Source of the DNA: Mansonella perstans
Lineage: Eukaryota > Nematoda > Chromadorea > Rhabditida > Onchocercidae
Assembly (NCBI GenBank): GCA_037074765.1
Contig: JBAMDO010000145.1
Span: 62,001-126,000 of the forward strand
Direction of reading: 5' to 3'
Length of the DNA stretch: 64,000 nt
The notes beneath the pieces are model-generated. The model was not told where the DNA came from. It was given only the letters and a program-made list of their open reading frames with translations, and did not search any database. Positions 1-12,766 of this stretch are shown one piece after another (positions within the stretch are counted from its first letter, which is position 1; every line of letters starts with the position of its first letter). The position numbers were made by a program, and so were the translations under genes.

Positions 1-1674
1 AAAATCTCTGCCTCTCTATTCTGCTCTCTTTTCTCTCACCATCTCTCTATCTTTTTCCCTTGTTTGTTACATGATATTTCTGTTTAAAAATTTATTTTAA
101 AATTATAAAAAAATATTTACTTCCTTCTTACTTCCTTTATTCTTAGTAATAAAATTTATTACTCAATTCACAATAAAAATAAAGGGAGAAATAGAAGGAA
201 AAAATGAGAGAGGTGTAAGTTACATCGTTGATATTTCCATTTAAATATGATTAAATTTACTCACTTTTTCGCTTTTATGACTTCAAATTATCAGTTCTGA
301 TTGCGAAAATTCGTTGTTTGCACATTTGCGCTCAATCATTTACTCTGTGTCCAGTTGGTGTCCATTTTTCAAAAAAATTTTAGAGTATATACATATATAT
401 ATATATATAGTATGTGCGATATTAGCTACTTAGAATAGAAACCTTTGGTCCATTTTTTTGTCCTTTGATTCTTCGAATTATTCATAAATAATATAAATGA
501 GAGTATAAGGCAAATTCGATTAATTGTATCAATAAGTTTGATTTTAAACAATATTACAATGTCAATAATCTTTGGAAAAAGTTTCATTATAAAGTAGATA
601 GATGGTTATTTGTTGTCAACATCCTATAAACGAGTTTCAAGTTATTGGATGATTAAAAAAAGATTGATCGTAATCTGAAAAATATACGATAATTATCTCG
701 TCATTTATCAATTTCGGCGAATTTGAATGGCTGGTGTTACGGTAAATTAACAATTTAAATGCACCAATGATCAAATTGTTGGTATTAGAAATAAAACAAA
801 TAGAGATAATTTAAATTGATAATTTAATCTAATCGGTAAGAGAAATTTATTTTGTCCAAAAATTACTATTCACTTTTTTTGAAGTAATGCCAATAATTAA
901 ATGAATAAAAATACAAATTTTTATTTGCAACAGACATCAACAGTAAAAGTTTATACTGGATCAAAATTTTATCATAAATATTATAACTTGGCTCTTTAAT
1001 TTGTAATTATGGTGAAGGGAGTGATAAGAATTATTTCTGGACAGAATTATCTTTCAGGCAGTGTTTCTATATTTATACATTGATCAAATTAGTTTACACT
1101 GCTCCTCTACTATACAAGTTTTGTCTAGGATTATAACAAAAAGTACAAGACTACAATAGAAAGTTTGAATCTGCTTTAATTTTTTTTTTTACAGTTAATC
1201 GAAAACCATTCCTCTTTTATTAGTTCATTGCTATTTGTGATTAAAAATTTCTAAAATTTCAAATTATTTTAATTTTTTGAACTTCGACAAAGTCAGATAA
1301 AAATTCAATTTGAATTTTGTATTATGATGGAACGAAATAACAATTTTGTTATTGTGGGCGTAATAAGTAAATGCCTTATCATCCGAACGTTTTAAAAGTC
1401 AGATGACATCATCATCATTATGAACCGAAAGGTGAAATCGCCAGGACCATTTTAAACTAACAAATTAATTACAGTCAAAATTTTCAATTACTTTTTTGAT
1501 TTAACTATTTTCAAATTCAGTTTCTTTACACCTTTTTTTTTCTTGTATATATAGTAATATACGATTAAATTTGAATAAATTGCTTAATATTATACGTCCT
1601 GCATAACTTAATGTTTTTTTTTTTTTTTTTTTAAATTATTTTTATTTCTTTCTATATATTTCCTTTTCATTGCC
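1..1674. other. AT-rich intergenic or intronic DNA
   Basis: No convincing gene was seen. The stretch holds a short TA dinucleotide run near 391-410, a T run near 1612-1632 and scattered short open frames. A less AT-rich patch at 290-365 is open in more than one frame on the minus strand. It has a GTGAGT-like minus-strand donor at about 255-260 but no frame that runs cleanly into that donor. Confidence 0.5.
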
Positions 1675-2017
1675 TTATTTTCCAGTCTCTCTTTCTTTCA
1701 AAAAAGCATCACCTGTATGAAAGGTTTTCATTATGTTTCTCCTGAAATTGTCACATTGCTTTTTTCTCATCAACAAAATGCAAGAAGAAATTTCAATTTT
1801 TTTTTAATAAAACACTTTTTTGTAAAAAGAAAAAACCAGAAATTAATTAATACGTACCCATCAGTTTGCAATATCTAAACGAATAACTTAAAAAATTTTT
1901 CTCTCCTAATGAATTTTGAAGAAAATTCTTTCAAACTTACTTATACTTAAAAGTACTTTTGCGTAAGCTAGTTAAAATGTATATTGATCCGATACGAATC
2001 TTTTGTATTCCATGCAT
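1675..2017 (-). CDS. Candidate two-exon small gene, unknown protein (47 aa)
   Basis: Seen: on the minus strand an ATG at 2017 opens 25 codons (start MHGIQKIRIG) ending in AA before a strong donor GTAAGT at 1940-1935. A 199-bp interval follows. A good acceptor (ACAATTTCAG) then leads to an exon from 1741 to 1675 that restores the frame (AA|G, Lys) and encodes RNIMKTFHTGDAFLKERETG, one Lys and TAA. Downstream on the same strand is an AATAAA-type signal around 1648-1643, followed by a run of about 20 A. The joint fits in phase, and the intron length suits a nematode. No domain, signal peptide or known family was recognised. There is no clear trans-splice acceptor just before the ATG, and the product is very small, so chance assembly in AT-rich DNA is a serious alternative. 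Confidence 0.25.
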
Positions 2018-5000
2018 ATTTAATTTTTCACTTATGCGTCATCTATTCAGCATTACTGAAATAAATGATGCACTATCTGTGTGATATGATATGATATGAA
2101 AACACATATATATATAAATGATATAGCAGGATAAGATACTTTTAATACAAAAAAATAAATATCCTAAAATTGCTCTCTTTTCAAATCAAATTTGAAGCAT
2201 CAATAATTAATAAATCAAAAAAAAAATACGACTTCCTTATTCAATTTGTATCAATTATAGTTGCACGATTGCATGCAGCACTGCAATAGTTGCATGCAGG
2301 AAAGATTGCAAATTATTGTTACTTTATAATTAAAATATTCAAGCACTTATTAATATCATAGCTTCCCATAATGAATTTGTGCTCTTAAATATTAACTTAA
2401 CGATAAGGCTACTTATTATATGAATTTTTTTATGGCTCTTATCAGTATTACATTTGCATGCACATAGTAATGTATTTTTCATTAACTAAACTATAGGTGA
2501 TAATTTTTATCATTAATTTCTATTATTTGATTAATTCAAATCTTAATTAACGCTCTATAAATAATCACTTGCACTCTAGCAATGTTAAAATTACCGTATC
2601 TTCGTAAGTTCTTTCAATTTAAATTTAATTATTCAAGCAAAAATCTCAATGAATTATGTTGTCCTGTTGCATGTGACACTTTATCATGCTTTTTTTTTTT
2701 TTTTTTCTCGATGAGCGATTATTTGAATTTTATCCATAGAATTTGAAAATTTCATTTTAAGCGCTAATGATAGGTGACATGTAAAGTCTATTGCAATGAT
2801 GAAATGCTTTAATTGCATATCATTCATCCATGCATCAATCTATTTCTTTCACTTCTCTATTTCATTCATTCTTGTACTTCTTCTCCCTTTCAGTTTTATA
2901 CTTTACAGTATTTTAATGAAGAATTTAATGGAAAAGGAATGGAAATACACGGGGTACATTGAATGGCAATAAGTGTCCAATAGGGTAGGATTTATTTGAT
3001 GCATGGCAAACTTTTTCGATTATATTGCACCAGGTGAACAAGCACTTTTCACCAGTTTATGCTAACATAAAAGTCTTCCTCAGTGATGAAATTTTGATGA
3101 AATTTTTCTTTTTTTTTTTTTCTCATCTTTTTAGTTTCCTCCTATCTTCCCTTTTTCTATGTCTATAAAGGGTTAAGGGAAGAAAGAAACATAGACTTTA
3201 AAATAGTAAAATTTTTTTTTTCGTTTTGAAAAATTTCCCGTTTCATTTCGAAATTGTTGAAACAACAATTGCTTATCTATGAGCTAATTTTTGCTTTCCT
3301 TCATTTTTTTTTTGGCAAAATGATTTTTTTTTTCCTGAAATTTTTTATCCTAAATGAATTATTTCTGTTCTGAAATTATTTGATTTAATTTAAAAGGAAT
3401 TGAATTAATGAATTATTTCAACTGTTTTGTCATAGTTTACTTTTAATTCAAAAGGATTGCTTTGCTAAATGCATTATATGGATTTATATCTTATATCATA
3501 ATTATATGAAATAGTATTTCAAATGAAGCTTAACGTTCATTCATCATCAGATCATTTTTAGCTTTTAGCGTTTCCATCGTTTAATATTTGTGAAATAGGC
3601 ATATTTAGAGACGGGATAAATTTTTCTAAATTAAATTTTAGGTTAAATAAGCCAACTGCAGGCAAATATTCCCAATCTTGATCTTGTGTTTGTCATTGCT
3701 CCTTTATCTTTTCGGCCAATTATTTTCCAAAAAGAAAGATCAATGATAAGATTTTTAATCTCAGAAATATCTCTTTAAAGTTTTCTTGATTGATACGACT
3801 GATTATGATTATTTGGGACAAGTTATCGTAGCATGAAAATCATATAGGGTAAAAACAAAAAAAAAAGCCTGAAAATATTATTCACAAAAATGTATACTTT
3901 CAGAAAATGGCATGTTAGGGTAGGAAGAATGGGAAAGGAATGTAAGAAATGAATATAATACTGTAAAGTTTAATTTCTTTTTTCGCAAAGAAAAGAATTA
4001 AGTTACTTCGTTATTTTCAATAATATATCATCGAAATTTTACATCATCAACAATTTAGGAATTTTATTTGATGTTGTAATTTTCAATGGCAGTAATTAGC
4101 CTAAACATAGCGTAAAATTTTTAATTGCTTCAAAGTTGATAGCCAGGAAATTACATAACGGAAAATTGCACAAATTTCATTAATTTTACACATGGCAGAA
4201 TCAACATTTGTTTGCGATAGGTCTTACTTTAAATTTTATGAAATTAAATAAAAATTTTCAATGATCTTAATAAGAATGTTTAATTAAGCTTATTAAAATT
4301 ATTAAGATTATCAAAAAAAAGAAAAATTTCATTTGCACGTTCATAATTCATACGTCTATAACGTTAAGAATTCGGGAATGGTAAATTTTCTTTTTTATTT
4401 GAATCATGAAATTCATAACGTTTCTGTCTCGTACGTCGATCCATACGTCAAAAAGATATGATAAAATTGGTGCTGCTAAATGATAATGGTATATCTTTGA
4501 TGAAAAAATTCCTTGCATTATGTTTCATTCACGTTTTTCTAATAGTTCTACTTTTTTTTATTGCAAATAATACTTTCAAAAAGCGGCTATTGAAGGTATC
4601 ACCTATCACAAAGTATTGATTTTTCACCACATACTAAATTATTTAACGAATTCAATTTCTCACTGAAATGCTATGCAAAAATGGTTAAAGATTCAAAAGT
4701 TGAGAATTCCTCTCACTTTTTACCGGTTCAATTCTCATTAGATTAATATATGTATAAGAAATGCTATTATCATATATCATGAAGTAACTATCATCAAAAA
4801 TGATTCAAATGTCGATGACAAAAAATTACAGTTGATTTGGATACTGTCAGTTCAAAAACTCTTCCTGTTCATCCATTCTTTTCAAACCTTACAATTATTC
4901 TCCGTTATTTAGTTGACAAACAAAACCAGTTCTGTATCTTGCATTGGAGTACCAATTAAATTCACTCGAAAAAACCATCGAAACATCCGGTTTTACATTT

Positions 5001-5424
5001 TTCATCTTATTAACAAATATCATTTGTATCCATTCATTGCTGTAGCAAATATGTTTGCATTTTAGCTCCTCTGTGGTAACAATTTTTGACTTATTTTTAT
5101 TTGGATTACGGTATGCTATTATGATCGTTGTTTAATATACAAATAACACTGAGTTCTGAAATAAGAAATGATTGTATTTGAACGATTGCATCAAAAATTT
5201 CTTGCTAAAATTTTGAAATTTTTTTTTTTGAATTAACAAAAATATTTATTACTTGCATATAAAATTCTATATATATATATATTTTTTTAATGCAATCAAA
5301 GCCATTAAATGGCTCTATTTTTGTTTGTTGCATGAAGATTCTGTGAGGCTTTTAAAAAAATTTACCGAATCGAAACTTAATGTTTGAAAAAATAAAGAAA
5401 AAATTTAAATGAGATATTTTGCAG
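2018..5424. other. AT-rich region without recognisable gene
   Basis: It contains a GATAT triplet repeat at about 2081-2099, two direct copies of TTGCATGCAG at 2269 and 2290, and T runs near 2692-2706 and 3110-3120. There are two weak candidate mini-exons: one following TTTACAG at about 2907 and one following CTTTCAG at 3903 with a GTAAGA donor at 3942. Neither is strong enough to call. Confidence 0.5.
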
Positions 5425-5581
5425 GATAGTTATAGGTCATGATGCTAATTTGGAGTTGCTTTTTTCTGCACTTATGTTATTGGCAAAATGTGCTAAAAAT
5501 TAATTCAAATGTTCTCTTGAATGAAGAATTGAGTAGCATGAGCAAACGAGCTGGCATACGAAGCATTTTAATGCACTCCAG
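5425..5581 (+). CDS. Candidate first exon of a secreted peptide or protein
   Basis: Seen: a nematode-type acceptor (ATATTTTGCAG) ends at 5424. After a 14-nt leader, two ATG codons (5439, 5442) open a frame of 47 codons ending at CCAG|GTAAAT (donor at 5582). The first 15 residues (MMLIWSCFFLHLCYW) are hydrophobic like a signal peptide. The tail contains a dibasic Lys-Arg in SMSKRAGIRSILMHS, a layout seen in neuropeptide precursors. Phase at the donor is 2. Possible continuations are an acceptor at 5864 (adds SFLGMQ, then GTAAAA) and an acceptor at 6122 (adds SFEGY then stop). Inference: acceptor plus short leader suggests a trans-spliced start. No family was recognised, and the exon could instead begin a long-intron gene. 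The evidence is splice signals plus a plausible N-terminus only. Confidence 0.35.
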
Positions 5582-7142
5582 GTAAATCTATAACTTTATG
5601 GCATGCTCTTATGAGCTATTAAGGAGTACATGGGATTTAAACAAGTGCTAAAATTGAAATTGTATTTTCACTAAGAATAACGCAATGAAATACTGAAAGT
5701 GAATAAAATTCCGGTTTGATAAACTTTGGATAAAATTAATTAAAGGACAATAAATATTTTGACATAAATCACATATGCATAATCATTCCAACATGCAATT
5801 TGCATTCAGCACGCAATGTTATCATATCTGCAAGATATGTTGATCAGATTCTGTTGAATTTCAGCTTTCTAGGAATGCAAGTAAAATTTTACTGCATTAG
5901 GATAAATTTCACTAATTAGATATGTCATAAAGCAGTTAATCTATGAGATGATAATAATGAATTTGGCTGCCTTTATAAATTTTTTCATTTAAATTTTCTT
6001 TTCGACAATATTCTTGTAAATTTTATTCATTTTGGACTTTTAGAAGTCATTAAATTAAAGATTAATGTTAGAGGAACAGGTTTCATGGTTTTCAAATTGT
6101 TAAATGTCCCTTTCATCCTCAGTTTTGAGGGTTATTAAAAAGCGACTCACTGCATGAAAACGATGCGCATTTCTTAAAGAACGATAAAATTAGATAAGAA
6201 GTAAAATTCAAAAATTAATTTAGATTACTTTAAATTCGATTAATATTATCAAATTCTTCCAGATGATTATGAGATTTCAATTAACTAATTAATTTTGATA
6301 TTTTGTAATATTTTTTTCTGAAATATACAGCGAAATTGCAATCATAAAATTTTGTGCTTGTTGAAAAGTTAGCTTTTTTTGTTTAATTTTCATCTCTTCA
6401 AGTTTATCTTTCGCCATCGCTAAACAATTTTTATTGTCCCTCTAATATTTGAGCTTTTTTAAAATGAAATTTGATTTTTCTTTTTTTCTTATATCTTGTC
6501 TTGCTTTGCATTATTTATCAGGATGAAATGATTATATACTCTGCTCACTGATTCATTTCTACCTTTAATCGTTTGTTTACCTTCTTATCATCGTCACTGT
6601 CAACAAAGGTTCTATGTTCATTTAATTTCAAATTTTTTTCACAACAACATCATTTTCAATCAGCCAATTTTAGCATCATTAAAATTTCACAAAATTCACT
6701 TTTATATTTTGCTTTTTGGCTATTCAATAAACTAGCAAATTTATACATTTTATCTTATATTACTGTACATTTTTTTTTGATTTCACAAAACTTTCCCATT
6801 GCTAGTTTTATCATTTTTGAAAAAAACACTTTAAGCAGGATAAAAAGTGATCTATTAACAGTTGAACTTTGAACTTTTAAAATAAACAATATCATTTGAA
6901 TGCTAAATAAGTTCCTGTTTTAAAAGTATAAGAAAGCATAATGAACGATGAAGGTTAATGTTACGGCGAATCTAATCATGATACAATTTTATACTAATAC
7001 TTTTAATTGATAAATTGTTTAAATTTTCTCAAGTCATTTTTTTTTTGCTTTATTGACTATGATTATTTATTAGCTTATTTTGTTATAACTTTTGTTTTGT
7101 TCTTTCTCGACTAGACCATTTTGTTCTATTAGATTATTTTGC
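5582..7142. other. AT-rich region, possible intron
   Basis: Two good acceptors (5864, 6122) could serve the candidate exon ending at 5581. The 99-codon open stretch at 6573-6872 begins with TTG rather than ATG, is Phe/Ser/Ile-rich and has no splice context, so it is not called. Nothing else was seen. Confidence 0.45.
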
Positions 7143-7953
7143 TTGATTGTTAATTGATTCGTTCTACCGGAAAGATCATTACTGTTTACCAACCGAAAAA
7201 TATTCTACCGGTGTTTGGCTATATAGTGAAATGTAAGTGTGTAAAAACTGGAAAGACAAAAAATTGAAAAGATTTCTGAAAACCGATAAAATATGTTTTA
7301 TTTCAATTTGTTCAAGCATTGATAAAGTGAAAAGTGGAAAGGAAGAAAATCTTACGGATGAAATTTTAGTAGTTTGGAAAAGATTTTAACAATAAATACT
7401 ACTCAGTTGTGTAAGTGTTCCTTTTTTTTTCGTGTTTTATCACATTTTGAGATATCATTGTTGTTTACGTCAAATATCATATTTACTATAGACATCAGTG
7501 TGAGTTTTCCGGAATATAAGAAATTTATGGACAGAAAAAAAAGCTGCTTTGATTATTTCTAACATGAATGAATTGGGTTTCGTTTTTGCCGATAGAATAT
7601 TTTGACCCTGAGGATAGCAATTAAATGAAGTAATAAATTTTTCTTTAACTGCTTAATGGTGACAATATAGTATTGAAAATGGTGCATACCTAATAAAATA
7701 AATGTCCTCTATAGTTGTTGCACGGACAACGATCGTCACGATCTATTCAATTGAATTCATTTATTTATGTATACAAATGAGACAATGAATAAATGCTACC
7801 TCTGAAATAGGTACATATCTATCTATCTCAAATGTTGTATCTATCTGACCATCTATGATAGTTTGTTTGATTGTTAATTGATTCGTACTACCCGAAAAAT
7901 TATTCCTACTAACTGTCGGAAAAATGTTCTATCGATATTTTGAGTCATATTGC
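7143..7953 (+). repeat. Diverged direct repeat, two copies about 0.7 kb apart
   Basis: The segment starting at 7143 (TTGATTGTTAATTGATTCGT...) recurs from 7867. The first 20 bases are identical, and the following 65 or so remain alignable with small differences: an ATTCTACCG / GTTCTATCG core and a shared GGAAA/GAAAAAT context. It is probably an old copy of a dispersed repeat. There are no terminal inverted repeats or coding capacity. Confidence 0.6.
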
Positions 7954-8589
7954 ATTCTTCTCATCGACTTTGATTAAAATAATTTTTTAATCGTATTTAA
8001 TTAGAATAAAAACATAGCAACAGCAATGGAGTAATCCGATTTTCCTTATTAATTCAAAGATAAATACATTTATTCGAAATAAGTTTTAATAATATAAAAT
8101 ATGAATTGATTAATTTTGATAAATTATTGTGAACATTTTTTCATTTAAATATTAAATATGATTTTTTCGACAATTTTGATTTTCCTAATATTCAAAGGCT
8201 AAGCTTTTCAAAATGTAACCCTTAATAAAATACAGTAAAAAGATGAGAAAAGAAAAGGCAAAAAAATCAGTTTTTGAGTTCAAAATTTTTCAGTTTTTTT
8301 TATGATGAAAAAGAATAGGTAAAAGGTAATAGAATACTGTATAAAGGTGAATACTGTGTATTTGTTTGTATACATATTATATGCGTCATCAATTGATGAA
8401 TGATAGGGAAAGTTTCAACAGAGGAAGTTAGTGTTTCGATGATTTGCCCGTTTGTTCAAGTGATAATGATGTTGATGATGATGATAACGATATCACCAAG
8501 TATGTGATAATTGTTCGGTCATTTTTTGGATAACATTGATAAATGTAGCAACAGTAATTTGCAACCTTGAGAATGGAAAGAAGTGAAAA
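7954..8589. other. AT-rich spacer with short GAT run
   Basis: It contains an imperfect GAT/GTT trinucleotide stretch at about 8468-8490. No gene was seen. Confidence 0.5.
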
Positions 8590-8692
8590 AAATGTCTTAT
8601 GTCAAATACATAAGCAAGAAATGTCTCATGTCAAATACATAAGCAAGAAATGTCTCATGTCAAATACATAAACAAGAAATGCCTCATGTCAA
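8590..8692 (+). repeat. 29-bp minisatellite, 3.5 copies
   Basis: Three full tandem units begin at 8590, 8619 and 8648, with a partial fourth at 8677. The unit begins AAATGTCTCATGTCAAATAC. Copies differ by only one or two bases (CTTATG versus CTCATG, AAGCAAG versus AACAAG), so the expansion is recent. Confidence 0.9.
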
Positions 8693-9413
8693 TTCAATGC
8701 ATTTTATTACTTCATTTTCAACAACCAAATCATTTATTATTAAATTAACAAATTAGATCGAATTGATTCTTATTTTGATATGAAACAGAAAAGCATCAAT
8801 GCTAATCTTTTGCATACTTAATCTAAATTTGAAATTTTTTCTTTCATTTCAAAAGTACAATTCATAGGATAAGAAGAAATTGTCAACCGTCTAGCTGAAT
8901 TCAAATGAATTTGAAATTTCAATTTCATTATTCACTTTAATATTCAATTAAATCATTCATAATTCCTCATGAAACTAATAATAATCTATTACATTCATAA
9001 TTTCGCATTTTATTTATTACATTTGCAAAAGATACGAAATAATTATTGAATGTTACTTAGGTATCTTTTCTTCTTTTTTTCTTTTATTTTGCATAATGCG
9101 AGTAATTCAGAAAATATTTGGAAAAAGAAGGCTTACTGAAATTAATATTGCCAAGAGGAAATATGTAATTGCTTTTAGCAAATACACATGTATATTATAT
9201 TCTTTATATGGATTTCAAAATTTTCATCGGATGAACAATGAATTCGTGTGTTAATTTCAGAGTCATTTTGTCATTAATCATTATGGAACTAATTATAGTG
9301 TTGAAAATAAATGTATAACAAATATATATTTTGATGCCATAATCATATGTTATACACAGAGATGGGCTAATTACAGATGAGGCATCATGATGTCATTCAA
9401 TGATGCATACAAC

Positions 9414-9442
9414 GATGATGATGATGATGATGATGATGATGA
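9414..9442 (+). repeat. (GAT)n microsatellite
   Basis: This is an uninterrupted GAT trinucleotide run of about ten units. Confidence 0.9.
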
Positions 9443-9680
9443 CTGAGTAACTTTCTTTTTCAAAAAATTGTCACTTTGCAATTTTAATGACAATAATTGA
9501 CAGCGAATTATAAAGTTATAATGGCAGTTTGATTTTGTATTAGCAAAAATACCATGTATGAAAAAGAAAACGAGAGTTATACCATACTTGGATACATCAA
9601 GACAGAAGAAAGTACAGGTTCACCACATATATATACATACAAATTATGAGTTTATTGGAAATAGTTGATTTGATTTGCAG

Positions 9681-9992
9681 GAACTGTAGCCAATTTGAGT
9701 TAGTATGAAAAAGGAAAGAAGGGGGTTGGATAACGAACTAATGTCATCGACACTGAATATAACCCGGTTCTTGTCCCTCCTTCTGTCAACTACAATTACC
9801 GTTTCCACATTTGTTCACAATGCAGCAATAACTAATTTTGTAATTTCAGTTCGGCAAATTTTGCAAATTTCAAAATTATCCATGTTATTATCATTATTGT
9901 TATATGGTAATTTTATTGTTCCAGGAACAAAATATAAAAAAAAAAAGAGGAAAAAAACCATAAAAATATCAGAGAGGGATTGTGAATTTTAA
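9681..9992 (+). CDS. Candidate small membrane or secreted protein (95 aa)
   Basis: Seen: an acceptor (TTGATTTGCAG) ends at 9680. An ATG at 9705 follows after a 24-nt leader and opens 95 codons. The N-terminus is charged (MKKERRGLDNEL) and is followed by a hydrophobic Ser/Thr/Leu stretch (FLSLLLSTTITVSTFV), which could be a signal anchor. LNIT is a possible N-glycosylation site. Codons are less AT-biased than nearby (CTG, CTC, CGG, TCG), mainly in the first 45 residues. The C-terminal part is Lys-rich and crosses an A run, so the frame there is doubtful. A donor (TATATG|GTAATT, 9907) would instead end the exon in phase 1. An acceptor at 10159 with a 15-nt microexon and donor GTAAGC at 10175 would continue it. 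No family was recognised. Confidence 0.3.
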
Positions 9993-10306
9993 CTTTAGGA
10001 ATAGAAATATTTTTAGGTATAATTTTATTTATCGTCAAAATATCAAAAAGATTAGACTGAAACAAAATATTTTGAAAAAATTTAAGAAAAAAAAATTTGT
10101 GAAGAGAATTTTGAAATAAATGAATCATTTATTCATTTTAGATGATTTTGTTTGTTCAGGAGCAGAAATTTTTAGTAAGCTTCTTTTTTTTTTTTTTTTT
10201 TTTTGATGAAGCCTTTTTTTGCTTCTTATTCATGACATTTTAAAATTAAATATTATCACCTAATTGCTTTTATATGTTAATTCATTGTAAAGGATTATAT
10301 GAATTG

Positions 10307-10397
10307 TAAGGCTGGATAAGGCTAGATTAGGTTGTATAAGGCTAGATAAGGCTGTATAAGTCTAGGTAAGGCTTATATAAGGCTAAATGAGGCTCAG
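10307..10397 (+). repeat. Degenerate TAAGGCTA-type tandem repeat
   Basis: Short units of about 10-11 bp built on ATAAGGCTAG / GTATAAGGCT recur eight or nine times, grouped in pairs of about 20 bp. It superficially recalls the nematode telomere hexamer TTAGGC, but exact TTAGGC tandem copies are absent. Confidence 0.75.
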
Positions 10398-10585
10398 TGA
10401 ATTAATATATGTACCGCTGTATTTTTTTTTTGAATATTAACTAAAGATGATAATTTTAATGGTTTCTCTAGTATTTGCAAATGTACTTCCCATTTCTCAC
10501 GGAATGTTTCCAGTAATGCGCTATTAACTTTTTTTTCTTCCATTGTTGAATTATTTTTGCCTTTTACATTTTTCACTTCTGTGTT

Positions 10586-10635
10586 ATTAAAAATTCTGTA
10601 TCAATTTTAAATTAAAAATTCTGTATCAATTTTAA
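10586..10635 (+). repeat. 25-bp tandem duplication
   Basis: Two adjacent, essentially identical copies (ATTAAAAATTCTGTATCAAT...) begin at 10586 and 10611. Confidence 0.9.
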
Positions 10636-12766
10636 GCAGTGAAATTGTTTTACTATTCATTACAATGCCATTCATGCAATGTTTACCCGTGGAATTTTAT
10701 TGTTTAATTGATCATTTCATAGATGATGATTTTATTTATAAATTAGTTTAAAATAAACATTCCTTTGACAAAATGTAGAATAAATTAAGATAGATTACAA
10801 TTCTGAATTTTATCAACAAAATAAAATCTAATTATTATAGACTATCATTTGATATTTAATACGCAGAAAGATGCGTTAAAAACTTAAAACTAAATAAAAT
10901 AAGTCTCTTTTTTTTGGTTTTCAAAAATTCACGAAAATTAATTTGTTTTAATTTGCATAAGAGCAGCTGCATAAATTAATTCAACAAGTTTTTCTTTCCT
11001 TTTCATCCAATCACTTGTCATTTGTTGTTTACTAAATTAATTCCTGAAAATTTTACTCTGGAAACGGGACTAGTCCAAAAAAAACGTTGCTAAAAAAATA
11101 CTTAATTTATCATTTGTAAATTAATTGTTTAAACTAAAAATTTCAAATACGAGTGGAATTAATTAGAAATGAAAATGAAAAGATATGACTGTAGTAATAA
11201 TTTTTGTTCCAAAAAAAACACATCTTTAATAGATATTGCTTAGAGCAGAAGTAAAAAATTAACTTGACTAATTATAATTTACGACATAATAAATTGTCAG
11301 ATTGCAAAAAAGCAAACAAACAAACACTTTTCCAGATGTTTTAATTTCTAGTGCTGCAATGGTAACTCTTTTATTAGCACTTCTCAAAGGGCTATAATTT
11401 GCTTTCTCTGAAAAAAAAAATTTTTTTTTCTTCTTAAATAACTATTTGAATGGGTGTTAGAAAATTGCGAATTAAATTTAAGCAGTTAAACTAAATTAAG
11501 CGATACATCGAAATATTCACTACTATGATAATTATTGCAATGACTTTAATTAACATTTGAAGCAAATTGAACGGTAAGTGTTAAGATAAGATTTGATGAA
11601 TCAACTGTAAATGTGCATTTATTAAAAAATTTTAAAATTTTATATGATTGCTTGTGTCAAATGTATAGGAAAAATGTAATCGAAGAGATGATAAAATTTT
11701 AGGAAAAAATTTTTAGCATTAAATGCTTTTTCAATTTTTTCTACAAATGATATTTTTGCATAGCAATTGTAAAAGCTTTATGGTTCAAAAAAAATTTTTT
11801 TGAAACGATTTGAAGAATCAAAAGGATAGCGATAGTAAACGTTTTCATTGGCTTGAATAATAATTCTTTTTTCTTTTGCAATAATTGAGAAAATAATAAT
11901 TTTTTTTTCTTACTCATCCTATATGATTGCACACAGTAATTGAATATAATATTTATTTTGCCTTTTAATTTTTTTATTTTTATCTTTATTTTCTCTCTCT
12001 CTTTTTCTGTGTATTCCTTCGTCTCTCTTTTCAAAATATAATGCCAATTTAGTGGCTTTTATAGTAGATAAATATTTAAGGAAAAAAATTAAACCCATAA
12101 AATAATGAAATGCTTAAATTAATTATTTTTATCATTTACTGTTCTTTTTAATGGTTGCAGTCATCCAAGATAATTATTTTGTTCTTGTTGTTTTTTGTCT
12201 ATTCATTAAATTTTTTTCTGGAAAAGAGTTTCAGTTTTATTTTTTTTTGATTTTTTAAAATGTATCAAAAATTACAACAAGCATTTTGATGATAGCTTTA
12301 TTTTGTTTTGTTTTTTTTTCTAATTGATTGAATATGAACGATAGTAAATTTAGTAAATTTTTATGATAACTTTATTATGAACTTAAAAATAAACTTTTTT
12401 TAAATTAATTAAAGCAATTAAAGCCAAAATATTTTGAATAAAAATCTAGTTTAAAGAATTTCATTTTATTTCAGTACAAAGTATAATATTAATCAAAGCG
12501 AAAATTTTTTTAGAATTTAAAAGTAAGAAATTTTTTTTTTTAAACCCCTAGAAGAATGATAAATCTATAAAAATGCAAAAGAAAAAAAAAATCGTGGCAA
12601 ATGCAATTGAAATAAACAAAAAAAAAAAAATTTTTTTAAAAAAAAATTTCTAAGCTTATTTTCTTTTTTGATTATTTGCACATATTTTATGCCTGAATCG
12701 TTTTTAAAAGGAAAGCGTAAAGAAAAAAGAAAAGATTTATCGCTGTTTGAATTTTTCTCCGTAAAT
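10636..12766. other. AT-rich region without recognisable gene
   Basis: It holds A/T homopolymer runs and T-rich pyrimidine tracts. The minus-strand open stretches at 11741-12034 and 12565-12798 are Lys/Phe-rich products of A and T runs and are not called. Confidence 0.5.

Noticed and set aside
290..365. Minus-strand coding-like patch
   Set aside because: All three frames look plausible for a few dozen codons, and none runs through to the nearby donor. It shows that coding appearance alone is unreliable here.
6573..6872. 99-codon plus-strand open frame
   Set aside because: It begins with TTG, is Phe/Ser/Ile-rich, and has no acceptor or recognisable feature.
10307..10397. Interstitial telomere repeat
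   Set aside because: Units are TAAGGCTA-like and 10-11 bp long. Tandem TTAGGC hexamers are not present.
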